From Chloroflexota bacterium (GTDB taxonomy: Bacteria; Chloroflexota; JAJPGV01): a DNA stretch of 64,000 bases. Positions 33,553-43,500 of the stretch are shown one piece after another. The DNA is taken from the NCBI GenBank assembly GCA_021325635.1, contig JAJPGV010000062.1, forward strand, positions 44,365-108,364, written 5' to 3'. Each line of letters starts with the position of its first letter. Position 1 is the stretch's first letter. The translations under genes were made by a program, and so were the position numbers. The notes below the pieces were generated by a model, which searched no databases, was not told the origin of the DNA, and saw only the letters and a program-made list of their open reading frames with translations.

Positions 33553-33783
33553 TTGTCGAACGATTCGTCCTCGTGGGACTTGGAAAAGGCTCTGATCAGT
33601 CTTTTTGCGACGGAGGTGTCAGCTGGCATCCAATGCCGTATCCCCGGCTGTGGCGCCATCGTGGACGCCGCTTCCGAGAACCTGGCCGCACACTATTGGG
33701 GACAGCACCGAAAGCTCGTGCTGATCACCACCGCTGCGCTGGTGGCCGCGCCCGTCATCCGCGTCTTGAACAAGGGCCGCTAG
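33553..33783 (+). CDS. Small C2H2 zinc-finger-like protein with C-terminal membrane helix
   Basis: 76 residues starting at TTG 33553, fixed by AGGAGG (33541-33546). Cys and His are spaced as C28-x4-C33-x13-H47-x4-H52, a zinc-finger-like pattern. A hydrophobic stretch follows (LVLITTAALVAAPVIRVLN, 55-73) that could be a membrane tail. Directly downstream of the WYL-linked operator and upstream of the SspF-like helicase, so possibly the first gene of the PT operon. No homologous family recognised. Confidence 0.65.
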   Translation: MSNDSSSWDLEKALISLFATEVSAGIQCRIPGCGAIVDAASENLAAHYWGQHRKLVLITTAALVAAPVIRVLNKGR

Positions 33784-33872
33784 CTGTCACCTATGGGCCA
33801 CTGGTGCAGTCGAGAGGCACTCTGTAGCCAGGATGTGCCAAATTCCAGCAACCGGACGTGGGGTGGCGTAGC

Positions 33873-35495
33873 ATGTTATCGCCCTGCGACATGACATTTG
33901 AGGAATTGCTTGCTCGAGCGGGTGACGCCACTCTACAGCAACTAACCGGCCAGCCGGCTTTGCGCTTGCTCCGGCTACTTGATCCCTCGATGCTACAGCC
34001 TGCACGACTGCGTGAGCTGATTACCGGCATTAATAGTCCAGCCTCGATTTTGCGCGACCCCACGCTCCGCGCGGCCCTGACGGACTCCCTCCCAAAAGAC
34101 CAGGCGGCCGCGCTTGCGGAGCATCTCGGCGCCGGAAATGGGCGTGATCCATATGGCTCGATCCGTTCGACGCGGATGACTCGATCCTCAGCGGCCGAGC
34201 ACAAGCTCTTTGCCTTTTTCGGCGTCGCGGAGGACGATTCTGGGTCGCTCAGCCCTGAGCCGGTGATCCAGATCGCACCCCGATATGCATTGTTCGACTA
34301 CCAACGACGAGCTATGCGTGAGGTGCTGCAACGGCTAGCCGAGGAGCCGCGACGGGCATTGCTGCACATGCCCACTGGAGCAGGCAAGACACGAACGGCC
34401 ATGAACATCATCGCGCAGCACCTTAGGGCACGTGAGCCTCAACTCGCGGTGTGGTTGGCCTATAGCGAAGAACTGTGCGAGCAGGCAGTCGAGGAGTTCT
34501 ATTCCGCCTGGTTGTCCGTTGGCGACCGACCCGTACACGCATATCGGTTCTGGGGAGGACACCGTCCCGACATCGGCGATGTCCGCGATGGACTTATCGT
34601 GGCCGGCCTCAACAAGATGTACAACGCAACGCGTACAGACCTTGGATTCGCTGCGAGCCTCGGTGATCGCGCGAGCCTTATCGTGATCGATGAAGCACAT
34701 CAGGCCATTGCCCAAACATACGAATCGGTTCTTGAGACACTGTTCTTTCGAAAGCCGACGACCGCCCTTTTGGGCCTGACAGCAACGCCCGGGCGGACAT
34801 ACGACGATATCGGCAGTGACCGGGAACTAGCGGACTTCTTCCAGCACGAGAAAGTGACTCTGCAGGTTGAGGGTTATACCAACCCCGTTAAGTACCTTGT
34901 CGACCAAGGCTACATCGCCCGCACTCGTTTCGAGCCCCTGCAATCTCACGCTGGCGAAGACCTCTCACAGAAGGACTTCCGCGAGCTTGTGGAAAAGCTG
35001 GACGTCCCGGAACATATCCTGAACACACTCGCAGATAACGAAAAACGCAACTTGCTTATCGTGATTCGGACAGAGGAGCTTCTCAAGCGACATCGACGGG
35101 TTCTACTGTTCGCTTCGACCGTTCAGCACGCGCGCTTGTTGGCAACTGTACTTCGCGCTCGGAATCACAACGCCGATGCGATAACTGCGCAAACAGACTC
35201 AATGAGCCGGGCTCGCATAATCACGAGGTTCAAGAGTAATGACGCGGAGCCGATGGTCCTATGCAACTACGGTGTTTTAACCACCGGATTTGATGCCCCT
35301 CAGACAAGCGCCGCGATCATTGCTCGGCCCACCAAGTCGCTGGTGTTGTTCACTCAGATGGTTGGTCGGGCCTGCAGGGGACCAAAAGCCGGTGGAAACG
35401 CCGAAGCCGAGATCGTGACAGTCGTTGACTTTGATTTACCTAGTTTCCGGAGCCCCGAAGAAGCATTCATGAATTGGGAGGACGTATGGCAGTAG
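33873..35495 (+). CDS. SF2 DEAD/DEAH helicase of the PT locus (SspF-like)
   Basis: 540 residues from ATG 33873 (GTG 33858 and ATG 33891 are alternatives). After about 130 helical N-terminal residues comes a complete superfamily-2 helicase: YALFDYQRRAMREVL, Walker A MPTGAGKTRTA, LIVIDEAHQAIAQTY (DEAH box), LGLTATPGR, VLLFASTVQHA, TTGFDAP and QMVGRACRGP. It likely unwinds or translocates on DNA for the restriction arm of the PT system. Its end overlaps the next gene's start, and the helicase-ATPase-PLD triplet directly before sspABCD fits an SspFGH module; that equivalence is my inference. Confidence 0.85.
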   Translation: MLSPCDMTFEELLARAGDATLQQLTGQPALRLLRLLDPSMLQPARLRELITGINSPASILRDPTLRAALTDSLPKDQAAALAEHLGAGNGRDPYGSIRSTRMTRSSAAEHKLFAFFGVAEDDSGSLSPEPVIQIAPRYALFDYQRRAMREVLQRLAEEPRRALLHMPTGAGKTRTAMNIIAQHLRAREPQLAVWLAYSEELCEQAVEEFYSAWLSVGDRPVHAYRFWGGHRPDIGDVRDGLIVAGLNKMYNATRTDLGFAASLGDRASLIVIDEAHQAIAQTYESVLETLFFRKPTTALLGLTATPGRTYDDIGSDRELADFFQHEKVTLQVEGYTNPVKYLVDQGYIARTRFEPLQSHAGEDLSQKDFRELVEKLDVPEHILNTLADNEKRNLLIVIRTEELLKRHRRVLLFASTVQHARLLATVLRARNHNADAITAQTDSMSRARIITRFKSNDAEPMVLCNYGVLTTGFDAPQTSAAIIARPTKSLVLFTQMVGRACRGPKAGGNAEAEIVTVVDFDLPSFRSPEEAFMNWEDVWQ

Positions 35496-37312
35496 CCCCA
35501 GTGCAAACCTCGTTCGATCTCGTTCCGCCTCATCTAGCCGTTCAGTCCATGCGCGACAACGGCTACAAGAACACGGCGTACGCCATCGCGGAGCTTATTG
35601 ATAACTCGATCCAAGCGGGTGCGAAGTCGGTCGAACTTCTGTGCTCCGAGGTCGACGACGTCATCGAGCAGCGCCGGCGCCGGCGAGCGAAGCAAATAGC
35701 CGTGCTAGATAACGGCTGCGGGATGGACGCGCTCGTACTGCGCCAGGCCCTCCAGTTCGGAAACGGAACGCACCTGAACGATCGGTCCGGTATGGGGCGA
35801 TTTGGCATGGGGCTGCCGAGTGCATCGATCTCGCAATGCCGCCGTGTCGATGTCTGGACGTGGAAGCAGGGCGTGGACAAGGCCCTGCATACGTACATCG
35901 ATCTTGGCGAGGTGCAACGGGGAGAGAGCCGCGAGGTTCCCGAGCCCGAAATTGCCAAGGTGCCCAAGATGTGGCGCGACATCGGGAAGTCGTTTGGCGG
36001 CGAGTCGGGAACGCTGGTCGTCTGGTCTGATGCAGATCGCCTCATGTGGCGATCCGGCAAGGCCATCATCGACAACTCCGAATTCCTGATTGGACGCATC
36101 TATCGCCGCTTTATCAACAGCGGTGAAGCAGCAATTCGGCTGGCAGCCTTCCTTGAGAGCACCCACGAGTTCAGTATCGACCGATACGCTGAGGCCAACG
36201 ACCCGCTCTATCTCATGGCTCCTACATCTGCGCCGGCCCCATACGACCAGCAGGCGATGTTCAAGCCCTATGGCGAGCCGCACGACATGAAGGTGAAGTT
36301 CGAGGGTACGGAACACGTGGTTCGGATCACGATGTCGTACGCCAGCGAGGAAGCACGGAAGACTTCGGATTCCGGAGTTGAAGCCGGTTCTCAGCCGCAT
36401 GGCAAGCACGCGGCGAAAAATATTGGTGTCTCCCTGATGCGTGCTCGGCGAGAGTTGGACCTCGTGACGAATGGCTTCGTGATCGGGTACGACCCTGTTG
36501 AGCGATGGTGGGGCGTCGAAGTTGATTTTCCCCCGGCTCTGGACGAGATATTTGGCGTAACAAACAACAAACAGTCGGCTCGCAATTTCACAGAAATGGC
36601 GGCCACGGGCCTTGATGCGCTGCTTGAGGAAGGTGAGACGGAAGTACAGCTTCGCGAACGCCTGCGCCAGGAGAATGACCCTCGGGTGCCACTCATCGAC
36701 ATTCGGGAATACATCAACAACAACCTTCGGCAAATCCGACGGTCGCTTACAGATCAGCGCCGCCGAACGCGTGGAGGTGTCAAGAAGCGGTGGGAAGCGG
36801 ATTCGGCTGAAGTTAAGGCGACCACGAAGACACGCGAACGCCAAGAGGAGGGTCATGTTGGTGCGAGTGATGTCGATGAGAACCGGCCCGCGGAGGAACG
36901 CGAGGCGGAGCTGGAACAGGCTTTGGAGGCGCAGGGCGTCCCAAGTGACGAGGCACACGAGCTGGCCGCGGAAACGGTCTCCAAAGGACTCAAATACATC
37001 TTCGGCCTCGGTGCACTCGAGACTCCGGCGTTTTTCTCCGTTGAGTCCAAGGCTGGTGTTCTGAATATCACTCTGAATACGAGCCATCCCGCGTACGAGC
37101 AGCTCATCGAGGTGTTAGAGGACGATTACGATGAAGCGTCGCCGGATGCGCTGCGAGAACGCTTGCAGGGCGCGGCGAACGGGCTGAAGCTGTTGCTGAG
37201 CGCCTGGGCACGCTATGAAGACGAAGCGACGCCTCAGACACGAGATCGGGTTACCAAAGCGCGTTGGGACTGGGGCACTATGGCGCGCGAGTTCCTAACC
37301 GAACCAAGCTGA
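35486..37312 (+). CDS. GHKL/HATPase-type ATPase of the PT locus (SspG-like)
   Basis: 608 residues from ATG 35486, chosen for the GGGAGG just upstream; it overlaps the helicase stop. The N-terminal ATPase is of the Hsp90/MutL/MORC type: N-box AIAELIDNSIQAGA (about 34-46), G1 VLDNGCGMD (73-81), G2 GRFGMGLPSAS. A transducer-like region follows to about 380, then charged coils (QRRRTRGGVKKRW, EEREAELEQALEAQG) and a C-terminal globular part. Such ATPases clamp DNA and switch partner nucleases. The PLD gene follows after four bases. Confidence 0.85.
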   Translation: MAVAPVQTSFDLVPPHLAVQSMRDNGYKNTAYAIAELIDNSIQAGAKSVELLCSEVDDVIEQRRRRRAKQIAVLDNGCGMDALVLRQALQFGNGTHLNDRSGMGRFGMGLPSASISQCRRVDVWTWKQGVDKALHTYIDLGEVQRGESREVPEPEIAKVPKMWRDIGKSFGGESGTLVVWSDADRLMWRSGKAIIDNSEFLIGRIYRRFINSGEAAIRLAAFLESTHEFSIDRYAEANDPLYLMAPTSAPAPYDQQAMFKPYGEPHDMKVKFEGTEHVVRITMSYASEEARKTSDSGVEAGSQPHGKHAAKNIGVSLMRARRELDLVTNGFVIGYDPVERWWGVEVDFPPALDEIFGVTNNKQSARNFTEMAATGLDALLEEGETEVQLRERLRQENDPRVPLIDIREYINNNLRQIRRSLTDQRRRTRGGVKKRWEADSAEVKATTKTRERQEEGHVGASDVDENRPAEEREAELEQALEAQGVPSDEAHELAAETVSKGLKYIFGLGALETPAFFSVESKAGVLNITLNTSHPAYEQLIEVLEDDYDEASPDALRERLQGAANGLKLLLSAWARYEDEATPQTRDRVTKARWDWGTMAREFLTEPS

Positions 37313-37316
37313 GCAG

Positions 37317-38252
37317 ATGCTGGAACGGCATCCGGGTGAGGCGCTCAAATCGCTCTGTGCGAGCGCCTCACGCGAGCTCGTTCTCGTCGCACCCTTCGTG
37401 AAGATCGGAAGCCTGGCGCGACTGCTTGAACAGGTCGATGAGGGAGTGAGTCTCCGGTGTGTGACTCGGTGGCGAGCCGAGGAAATCGCCGCTGGCGTGA
37501 GCGATTTGGAGGTGTGGCCGTTAGTCCGCGGTCGGAAGAATTCGGTCCTCCTTCTACGGGCGGACTTGCACGCGAAGTATTACCGTGCGGACGAACGGTG
37601 CTTGGTCGGTTCTGCTAACGTAACCGGCGCTGCCCTTGGCTGGAGCACGGCTGGCAATCTGGAGCTGCTAGTCGAAGTTCCTGCGAGTCATCCAGGTCTG
37701 GCGGACCTTGAAAAGGCTGCATGCGATGCCGTCGAGGTGACCGACGACCTTTATGCGGCGATGCTCGCGTCAGTGGACGTGGTTCGCGCGACGGCGCCGC
37801 TGTTGCAGCCTCTCCCCGAGCTGCCGGAGACGGTCGGTTCGGCACGTCCGGTCATCGACACTTGGCTGCCGGAACTGCGGCAGCCCCGTTTGCTTCACCG
37901 CGTCTACAGTGGGCTCACAGAGACAGTTATTGAGGATTCTCGACGCGCCGCACTTCGAGATTTGGCAGTGCTCGCTTTACCTCCAGGAATGGCGGAGGAG
38001 GCTTTCAACGCCGCCACGGCAGCCGTGCTGTTGCAGATGCCGCTCATTCAAGCCGTCGATAAATTCCTGTCGACGCCGCGGCGGTTTGGTGCGGTTCGAG
38101 CTTTGTTGCAGGAGCGACTGCACGCCCGAGGGTCCGATATTGACGCGACCGAGGCATGGCAGACCAGCATCCGCTGGCTGCTTCATTTCCTGCCTGAGCG
38201 CTACGGGATGTCGACCCCGAATTATTCAGAAGTCGTCTACCGGAAGGTCTGA
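37317..38252 (+). CDS. PLD-family nuclease of the PT locus (SspH-like)
   Basis: 311 residues with one HKD motif: H85-A-K87-YYRA-D92 followed by CLVGSANVTGAALGW, as in phospholipase-D-type nucleases, which work as dimers of such half-sites. The C-terminal about 160 residues are helical and unassigned. As nuclease partner of the helicase and GHKL ATPase it should be the DNA-damaging arm. The gene ends 82 bases before the sspA promoter and start. Confidence 0.85.
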   Translation: MLERHPGEALKSLCASASRELVLVAPFVKIGSLARLLEQVDEGVSLRCVTRWRAEEIAAGVSDLEVWPLVRGRKNSVLLLRADLHAKYYRADERCLVGSANVTGAALGWSTAGNLELLVEVPASHPGLADLEKAACDAVEVTDDLYAAMLASVDVVRATAPLLQPLPELPETVGSARPVIDTWLPELRQPRLLHRVYSGLTETVIEDSRRAALRDLAVLALPPGMAEEAFNAATAAVLLQMPLIQAVDKFLSTPRRFGAVRALLQERLHARGSDIDATEAWQTSIRWLLHFLPERYGMSTPNYSEVVYRKV

Positions 38253-38299
38253 GGGTTGTCGGAACGTGAGGGTGGAACCAAATCGAACGTTGGGACGGG

Positions 38300-38328
38300 T
38301 TGCTTAAGTTCCACGATCAAACTATCAT
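38300..38328 (+). promoter_or_regulatory. Internal promoter for sspABCD
   Basis: TTGCTT (38300-38305), 17-base spacer, TATCAT (38323-38328). The expected start point coincides with ATG 38335, and no ribosome-binding site precedes that ATG, so the sspA mRNA appears leaderless. It would let the modification genes be expressed apart from the restriction triplet. Confidence 0.6.
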
Positions 38329-38334
38329 GATCAA

Positions 38335-39555
38335 ATGAATTCCGGAGGTTCTCTGACGTCTCCGGATCGAATGGCCACGGGGCAAAGGGTGTATCTCGAT
38401 TACCAGGCGACCACCCCGGTTGACCCGCGGGTTCTCGAGGCGATGCTTCCGTACTTCACGCTGCAGTATGGAAACGCCGCAAGCGTGCAGCATGAGTTCG
38501 GCCGGACCGCTGCAGAGGCGGTCGAAACGGCCCGTGAACGGGTGGCGAGGCTGGTAGGTGCACGCGCTCAGGAGATCGTTTTCACATCTGGCGCGACGGA
38601 AAGCAACAACCTCGCGCTAAAAGGACTTGCGACACGCGAAGAGGGTCCGCGGCGGATAGTCACTTCCCCAACCGAACACAAATCCGTGCTGGATGTCCTC
38701 GCTTCCCTGAGGCTTCAAGGATTTGAGATTGTGGAACTGCCGGTCGATTCGATGGGTCGCGTCGGGTTGCATGACCTCGAAACGGCACTTCGCACACCGA
38801 CTCTCGTCGTCAGCATCATGGCTGCGAACAATGAGATCGGAACCCTTGCTCCTTTAGAAGAGATTGGACGCCTCTGTCGCGCAGCGAATTCCCTCTTTCA
38901 TTGTGATGCAACGCAGTGGGCGGGCAAGCTGCCACTCGAGGTCGCCACCACATGCATCGATCTCCTTTCGATGTCTGCCCACAAGATGTATGGGCCAAAG
39001 GGCGTCGGCGCTCTCTACGTTCGCCGAGAAGTCCAATCACGCATGAAGCCGTTGCTCGACGGAGGAGGACACGAGCGTGGGCTGCGGAGCGGCACGCTTA
39101 ACGTACCTGCCTGCGTTGGTATGGGCGTCGCCTGTGAGATTGCCGAAGCCAGCATGGTCGCGGACGCAGACCGGCTGCGGCGGCTCTCACGACTATTCCT
39201 CGGTGACATCGAGGCTGGCATCCCAGACGTCGCCGTCAACGGTCACCCAGACGAAAGAATTCCCGGGAATCTCAATCTGCACTTCCCACACGTCAATGCC
39301 GAAGATCTGATGCTCATCGTGCCGGACGTGGCGGTCTCTTCGGGAAGTGCTTGCTCTGCCGCCAGCCCGGAGCCATCGCACGTCTTGCGCGCCATCGGCT
39401 TGAGCTACGAACAGGCGGAGTGCTGCGTCCGCGTGGGGGTTGGGCGATTCACGTCGGAAGCAGACGTGCATTATGCCGCACAACGTCTGATTGAAGGTGT
39501 CGCGCTTGTCCGCGGCATCACTGCTGGTAGGCCAACAGAGAAGGTCCGAGTATGA
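38335..39555 (+). CDS. sspA: Cysteine desulfurase SspA/DndA-type
   Basis: 406 residues, class V aminotransferase fold with PLP. Lysine K217 is in SMSAHKMYGPKGVGALY and the mobile active Cys C340 in VSSGSACSAASPEPSHVL. The YLDYQATTPVDPRVLEAM start, TSGATESNNLALKG and HERGLRSGTLN are NifS/IscS hallmarks. It mobilises sulfur from cysteine for DNA phosphorothioation by the next genes. It overlaps sspB by four bases. A general cysteine desulfurase would look similar; the assignment comes from the operon. Confidence 0.9.
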   Translation: MNSGGSLTSPDRMATGQRVYLDYQATTPVDPRVLEAMLPYFTLQYGNAASVQHEFGRTAAEAVETARERVARLVGARAQEIVFTSGATESNNLALKGLATREEGPRRIVTSPTEHKSVLDVLASLRLQGFEIVELPVDSMGRVGLHDLETALRTPTLVVSIMAANNEIGTLAPLEEIGRLCRAANSLFHCDATQWAGKLPLEVATTCIDLLSMSAHKMYGPKGVGALYVRREVQSRMKPLLDGGGHERGLRSGTLNVPACVGMGVACEIAEASMVADADRLRRLSRLFLGDIEAGIPDVAVNGHPDERIPGNLNLHFPHVNAEDLMLIVPDVAVSSGSACSAASPEPSHVLRAIGLSYEQAECCVRVGVGRFTSEADVHYAAQRLIEGVALVRGITAGRPTEKVRV

Positions 39556-40523
39556 ATGCCTTGACCCTGGGTACAGCCTGCCGCGCCGCCTTTGCGCGCC
39601 ATGAGACGTTTCACCCACGTTATTCGTGGCTGAAAAAGGCGTTCGACCAAGCGCGCCAGAATCCCACAGTCTTTTCCGAGGAGGAGGCACCAATCATCCT
39701 CGGGGTTGGAAAGAACATGGTGCATGCGATCCGGTACTGGGCAGCGGCGTTCAAAGTTCTCGAGGAACGGAATCTGGGCGGTGGGCGGACCCAGTTCGAG
39801 CCGACGCGACTCGCGCTCAATCTGCTCGATGAGAGCGGCTGGGATCCTTACCTCGAGGACACTGCGAGCCTGTGGCTGTTGCACTGGCAGCTCCTGCAAA
39901 CGCCATGTCTGGCACCGGTATGGTGGATTGCCTTCAACGCATTTCCGGCACAGCAGTTCACGGAATCCACCCTGTTCTCTTGGTCGGTGCGGATGGTCCA
40001 AGCCGTATCGCCCTGGCAGCGGGTCGTAGATAGCTCCATTAAGAAGGACATCACGTGCGTCATCCGCATGTACGCACGCCGTCGCAGCGAATCCGAAGTT
40101 TTGGAAGACATGCTCGATTGCCCATTCCGCGAACTCGGACTTTTGGAGCCCATCCTCGGTGCGCCGCATGAGTTCCGCTTTGCCGTGGGGGCGAAGCGAA
40201 ACTTGCCTGATGCAGTGATTGCATACTCGGCACTCGACTTCGTGAGCCGCAACGCCAATGCGGCCAAGAGCATCACGACAGCACGCTTGGCTGCGGATGT
40301 AGGGTCACCGGGCCGCTTGTTCAAGCTCTCCGAGCAGGCGATCGTGGCCGCGTTGGAACGCGTCAGCGAGGCGACGGAAGGAATGACCATCGTGACGCAA
40401 GGAGGCTTAAAGCAGGTGTTGGTCGAAGGGGACGTCGATCAACTCGCTGAGGACCTTCTTCGCCACTATTACGAACGCTCCCCGGCAGCCGAGGCGACGT
40501 CATCGTTGGCGGTAGCGGTGTGA
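39552..40523 (+). CDS. sspB: DUF4007 protein SspB
   Basis: 323 residues. The DUF4007 signature at the N-terminus is FARHETFHPRYSWLKKAFD, ILGVGKNMVHAIRYWAAAFK. Winged-helix segments follow in the second half (ARLAADVGSPGRLFKLSEQA, IVAALERVSEATEGM). In Ssp systems SspB is a DNA-nicking protein needed for single-stranded phosphorothioation. It overlaps sspA and sspC by four bases each, so expression is coupled. Confidence 0.9.
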   Translation: MNALTLGTACRAAFARHETFHPRYSWLKKAFDQARQNPTVFSEEEAPIILGVGKNMVHAIRYWAAAFKVLEERNLGGGRTQFEPTRLALNLLDESGWDPYLEDTASLWLLHWQLLQTPCLAPVWWIAFNAFPAQQFTESTLFSWSVRMVQAVSPWQRVVDSSIKKDITCVIRMYARRRSESEVLEDMLDCPFRELGLLEPILGAPHEFRFAVGAKRNLPDAVIAYSALDFVSRNANAAKSITTARLAADVGSPGRLFKLSEQAIVAALERVSEATEGMTIVTQGGLKQVLVEGDVDQLAEDLLRHYYERSPAAEATSSLAVAV

Positions 40524-43500
40524 CCCTTCGCGCCACATACGAACCGCTTGATGCCTTCTATCCAGAGGAGCCTGGCTCACGTTTGTCCGACCACATTGCT
40601 ATCAGGCCGCAATTTGGCCGCTCGGTGAACCTGGAGAGGGACGCCGGGGGCGCGGATGTAACTACGTACGTGCCGGGCGCCCGCGCGATTGACACCCTCC
40701 GTCGATTGGTCGTGGCGATGCATTACCGCGACAGCGTTCGCGCGTGGTCTATTACTGGGCCGTACGGCTCGGGTAAGTCGTCGTTCGCTCTGTTCCTGCA
40801 CTCGTTATTGGGCCCTTTGGGCACTGGCAGACGAGTTGCTGAGACCGTGCTGCAACAAGCCGCACCCGACCTGCTTTCCGAGCTAGTGTCGGGCCGGCGG
40901 AAACTCGGTGCTGATGCTGAGGGCTTCATACGCGCTGTCGCCGTTGCGGAGCGCGAGCCAGCGAGCCAATCCCTGCTTCGCTCGCTGGAACTGGGGATCC
41001 GAACCTTTTGGCATGGCGCCACAGTCCCGGAACGGGTGGCGGAACTCCAGGCCGCTGCAAACGAAGCCCGAGCTGCTGGCAATGTCGGACTGTCAAGGGC
41101 CGTCGTGCAGCTGGCGGCTGAACTCGCCAGGCATGCACCGGTTGTCATCGTTCTCGACGAGTTCGGAAAGAACCTCGAAGCATTCGCGGACGCAGGGCCG
41201 GCAGCGGACTACTTCGTTCTGCAACAGCTGGCCGAACTCGCGTCGGGAGAACGCGGGCAACCGCTTTTCCTGCTTACGCTGCAACATCAAGCGTTCGAGG
41301 AATACGCAGCGCGTGCGGTGACACCCCAACTGCGGCGCGAATGGGGGAAGGTGCAGGGCCGATTTGAAGATGTTCCGTTCGTTGAGTCGGGAGAGCACGC
41401 AACTCAGCTGATTGCAAGCGTGTTCGACACCGAAGATGCGCATCCCACGATCCGGCGTCAGATTGCAGCTTGGGCAGAGGGAATGTTTGCCGCAGGGCAG
41501 GCGCTTGGGCTTGGGGGCTTCTTCGGTGACAGCGTCGAACTGCTCGCACGCTGCTATCCACTACATCCGCTCACCGTCGTGGCGCTTCCCGAGCTCTGCG
41601 CTCGGTACGCACAGCATGAACGCACCCTGATGTCATTTCTCGCGGGGGGCGAAGCCAACTCGGTCGCCACGCGCATCGAGGGTTTGCCCACGTCTGGCGA
41701 CTCGTTGCCCGTCATCGGTCTCGACGCCGTTTATGAGTACTTCGTGCAGTCTGCCGCGACCGCGATCTTGGGTTCGGCTGAAGCGTCGCGTTGGCTGGAA
41801 GTGCAACGACGGGTTGAAGAGTCTACGGACCTGGAGCCGGAGCTGTTGCCGTGGATCCGTTCACTGGCAGTCCTCAATCTCAGCTCGGCGGGTGGCTTAG
41901 TTCGCGCCTCCCAGCCGATGCTGGCATTTGCGATGGCCCATACGGCGGCCGTCCCGAACGCCGAACCCGCCGTGGCCGTACTTCGCCAGTTTGAGCAGCG
42001 AGGCCTTGTCACTTATCGCAAGCATGCGGATGAATACCGCATCTGGCAGGGCTCAGACTTCGATCTCGCTGAAGCCCTCGATCTCGCGAAGCAACGAATG
42101 CAAGACACACCCCTTTCTTTGTTGTTGCAGCGTTTGAGCCCGCTGCCTCCTGCTGTGGTAGGCCGCCACAGCCAGAAAACGGGGTTGTTACGTTACTTCG
42201 CGGCCGACTGGGTGGACGCGTTTACAGGTGTACCCCGAGTTCCGCTCGGCGCCGATGGGCTTTTGCTCTATGTGGTCGGACAAGAGCCCGACTGGAACGA
42301 GTACACAGTCGACGGGGATCTATGGCCACGTGTCGTGATCAGGACTTCCGAGGCGGAATCGCTTCGCGAGGTGGTTCTCGAGGCCGCGGCGATAAAGGAC
42401 GTGCTCGACCAGCCAGACCTCATAGGCAACGATTGGGTAGCGCGGCGAGAGCTCCAGGAACGATTCACGCTTGCCGAGCTGCGAATGCGAGACACCTTGA
42501 GCAACGCGTTTGCGCCAGGAAGGCCGGGCGTGACATGGCACTTACTCGGCAGTACGCAACAGCTCTCGGCGACAGGCACTGTCTCGCGCATCCTGTCCGA
42601 CGTCTGCGACACCGTCTACCACCGATCTCCCCACATCCAGAACGAGATGCTCGCTCGACGAGAGCTGACCTCCCAGGGCAGTAAAGCACGGCGCGATCTG
42701 CTGGAGGCAATGGTGATGCGGCAGAGCCACGAACGGCTCGGCCTGGAAGGGTATGGCCCGGAGCGGGCAATGTACGAATCCGTTTTGCGCCACACGGGAA
42801 TTCATTACGAGGACAACGGCGCTTGGCGGTTCGGGCCTCCCCGACTGGGAAGTGGGCTCGAAGGGATGTGGGTAGTACTCGAGGACCTTCTTGCAGTCGC
42901 TGGTACGCGCAAGGTCAGTTTGGCCGACGTTCGCGACGCCCTCATGAATCCACCCGTTGGCCTGAAAGAGGGTCCGATTCCCGTTTTTATCTCAGCCCTC
43001 CTCCTAGATCGAGCAGATGACGTGGCTGTATATGAGGATGGAACCTACCAGGCGCTGCTGACGGTTGATCTGATCGAGCGGTTGGTGAAGCGTCCTGAGA
43101 CGTTCGCCATCAAAGCAGTCAAAGTAGACGGGCCTCGCGGCATCGTCATCCATGCACTCGCGGAAGCACTCGGGGTTCCCGTGCTCCAAAGGGGGAAACG
43201 ACGGAACTTGCCCGTGCTTTCGGTGGTTAGTCCTCTGCTCGGCCGTGTCCGGGGGCTGCCGGAGTACACATTGAGGACCAAGCACCTCTCAGAGCGAGTC
43301 GCCATGGTCAGGGCCGCGCTTCTCGCAGCGGCAGAGCCCGACGTGCTCATCTTCGATGACCTCCCACGCGCCTGTGGCTGTGCGCCATTCGCGCCTGGCA
43401 CTGTCGCAGATGACCAGCAAGTCAGCGACTTCGTTGCCCTGCTGTTCGAAGCCTTAAAGGAACTCGATGCGGCCTACCCGGCCCTGTTGGCGCGGGTTGA

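Noticed and set aside
33873..38252. Helicase-ATPase-PLD triplet as a DISARM or BREX core
   Set aside because: No DUF1998 (DrmB), PglZ or BrxL gene is present, and the triplet runs straight into sspABCD.
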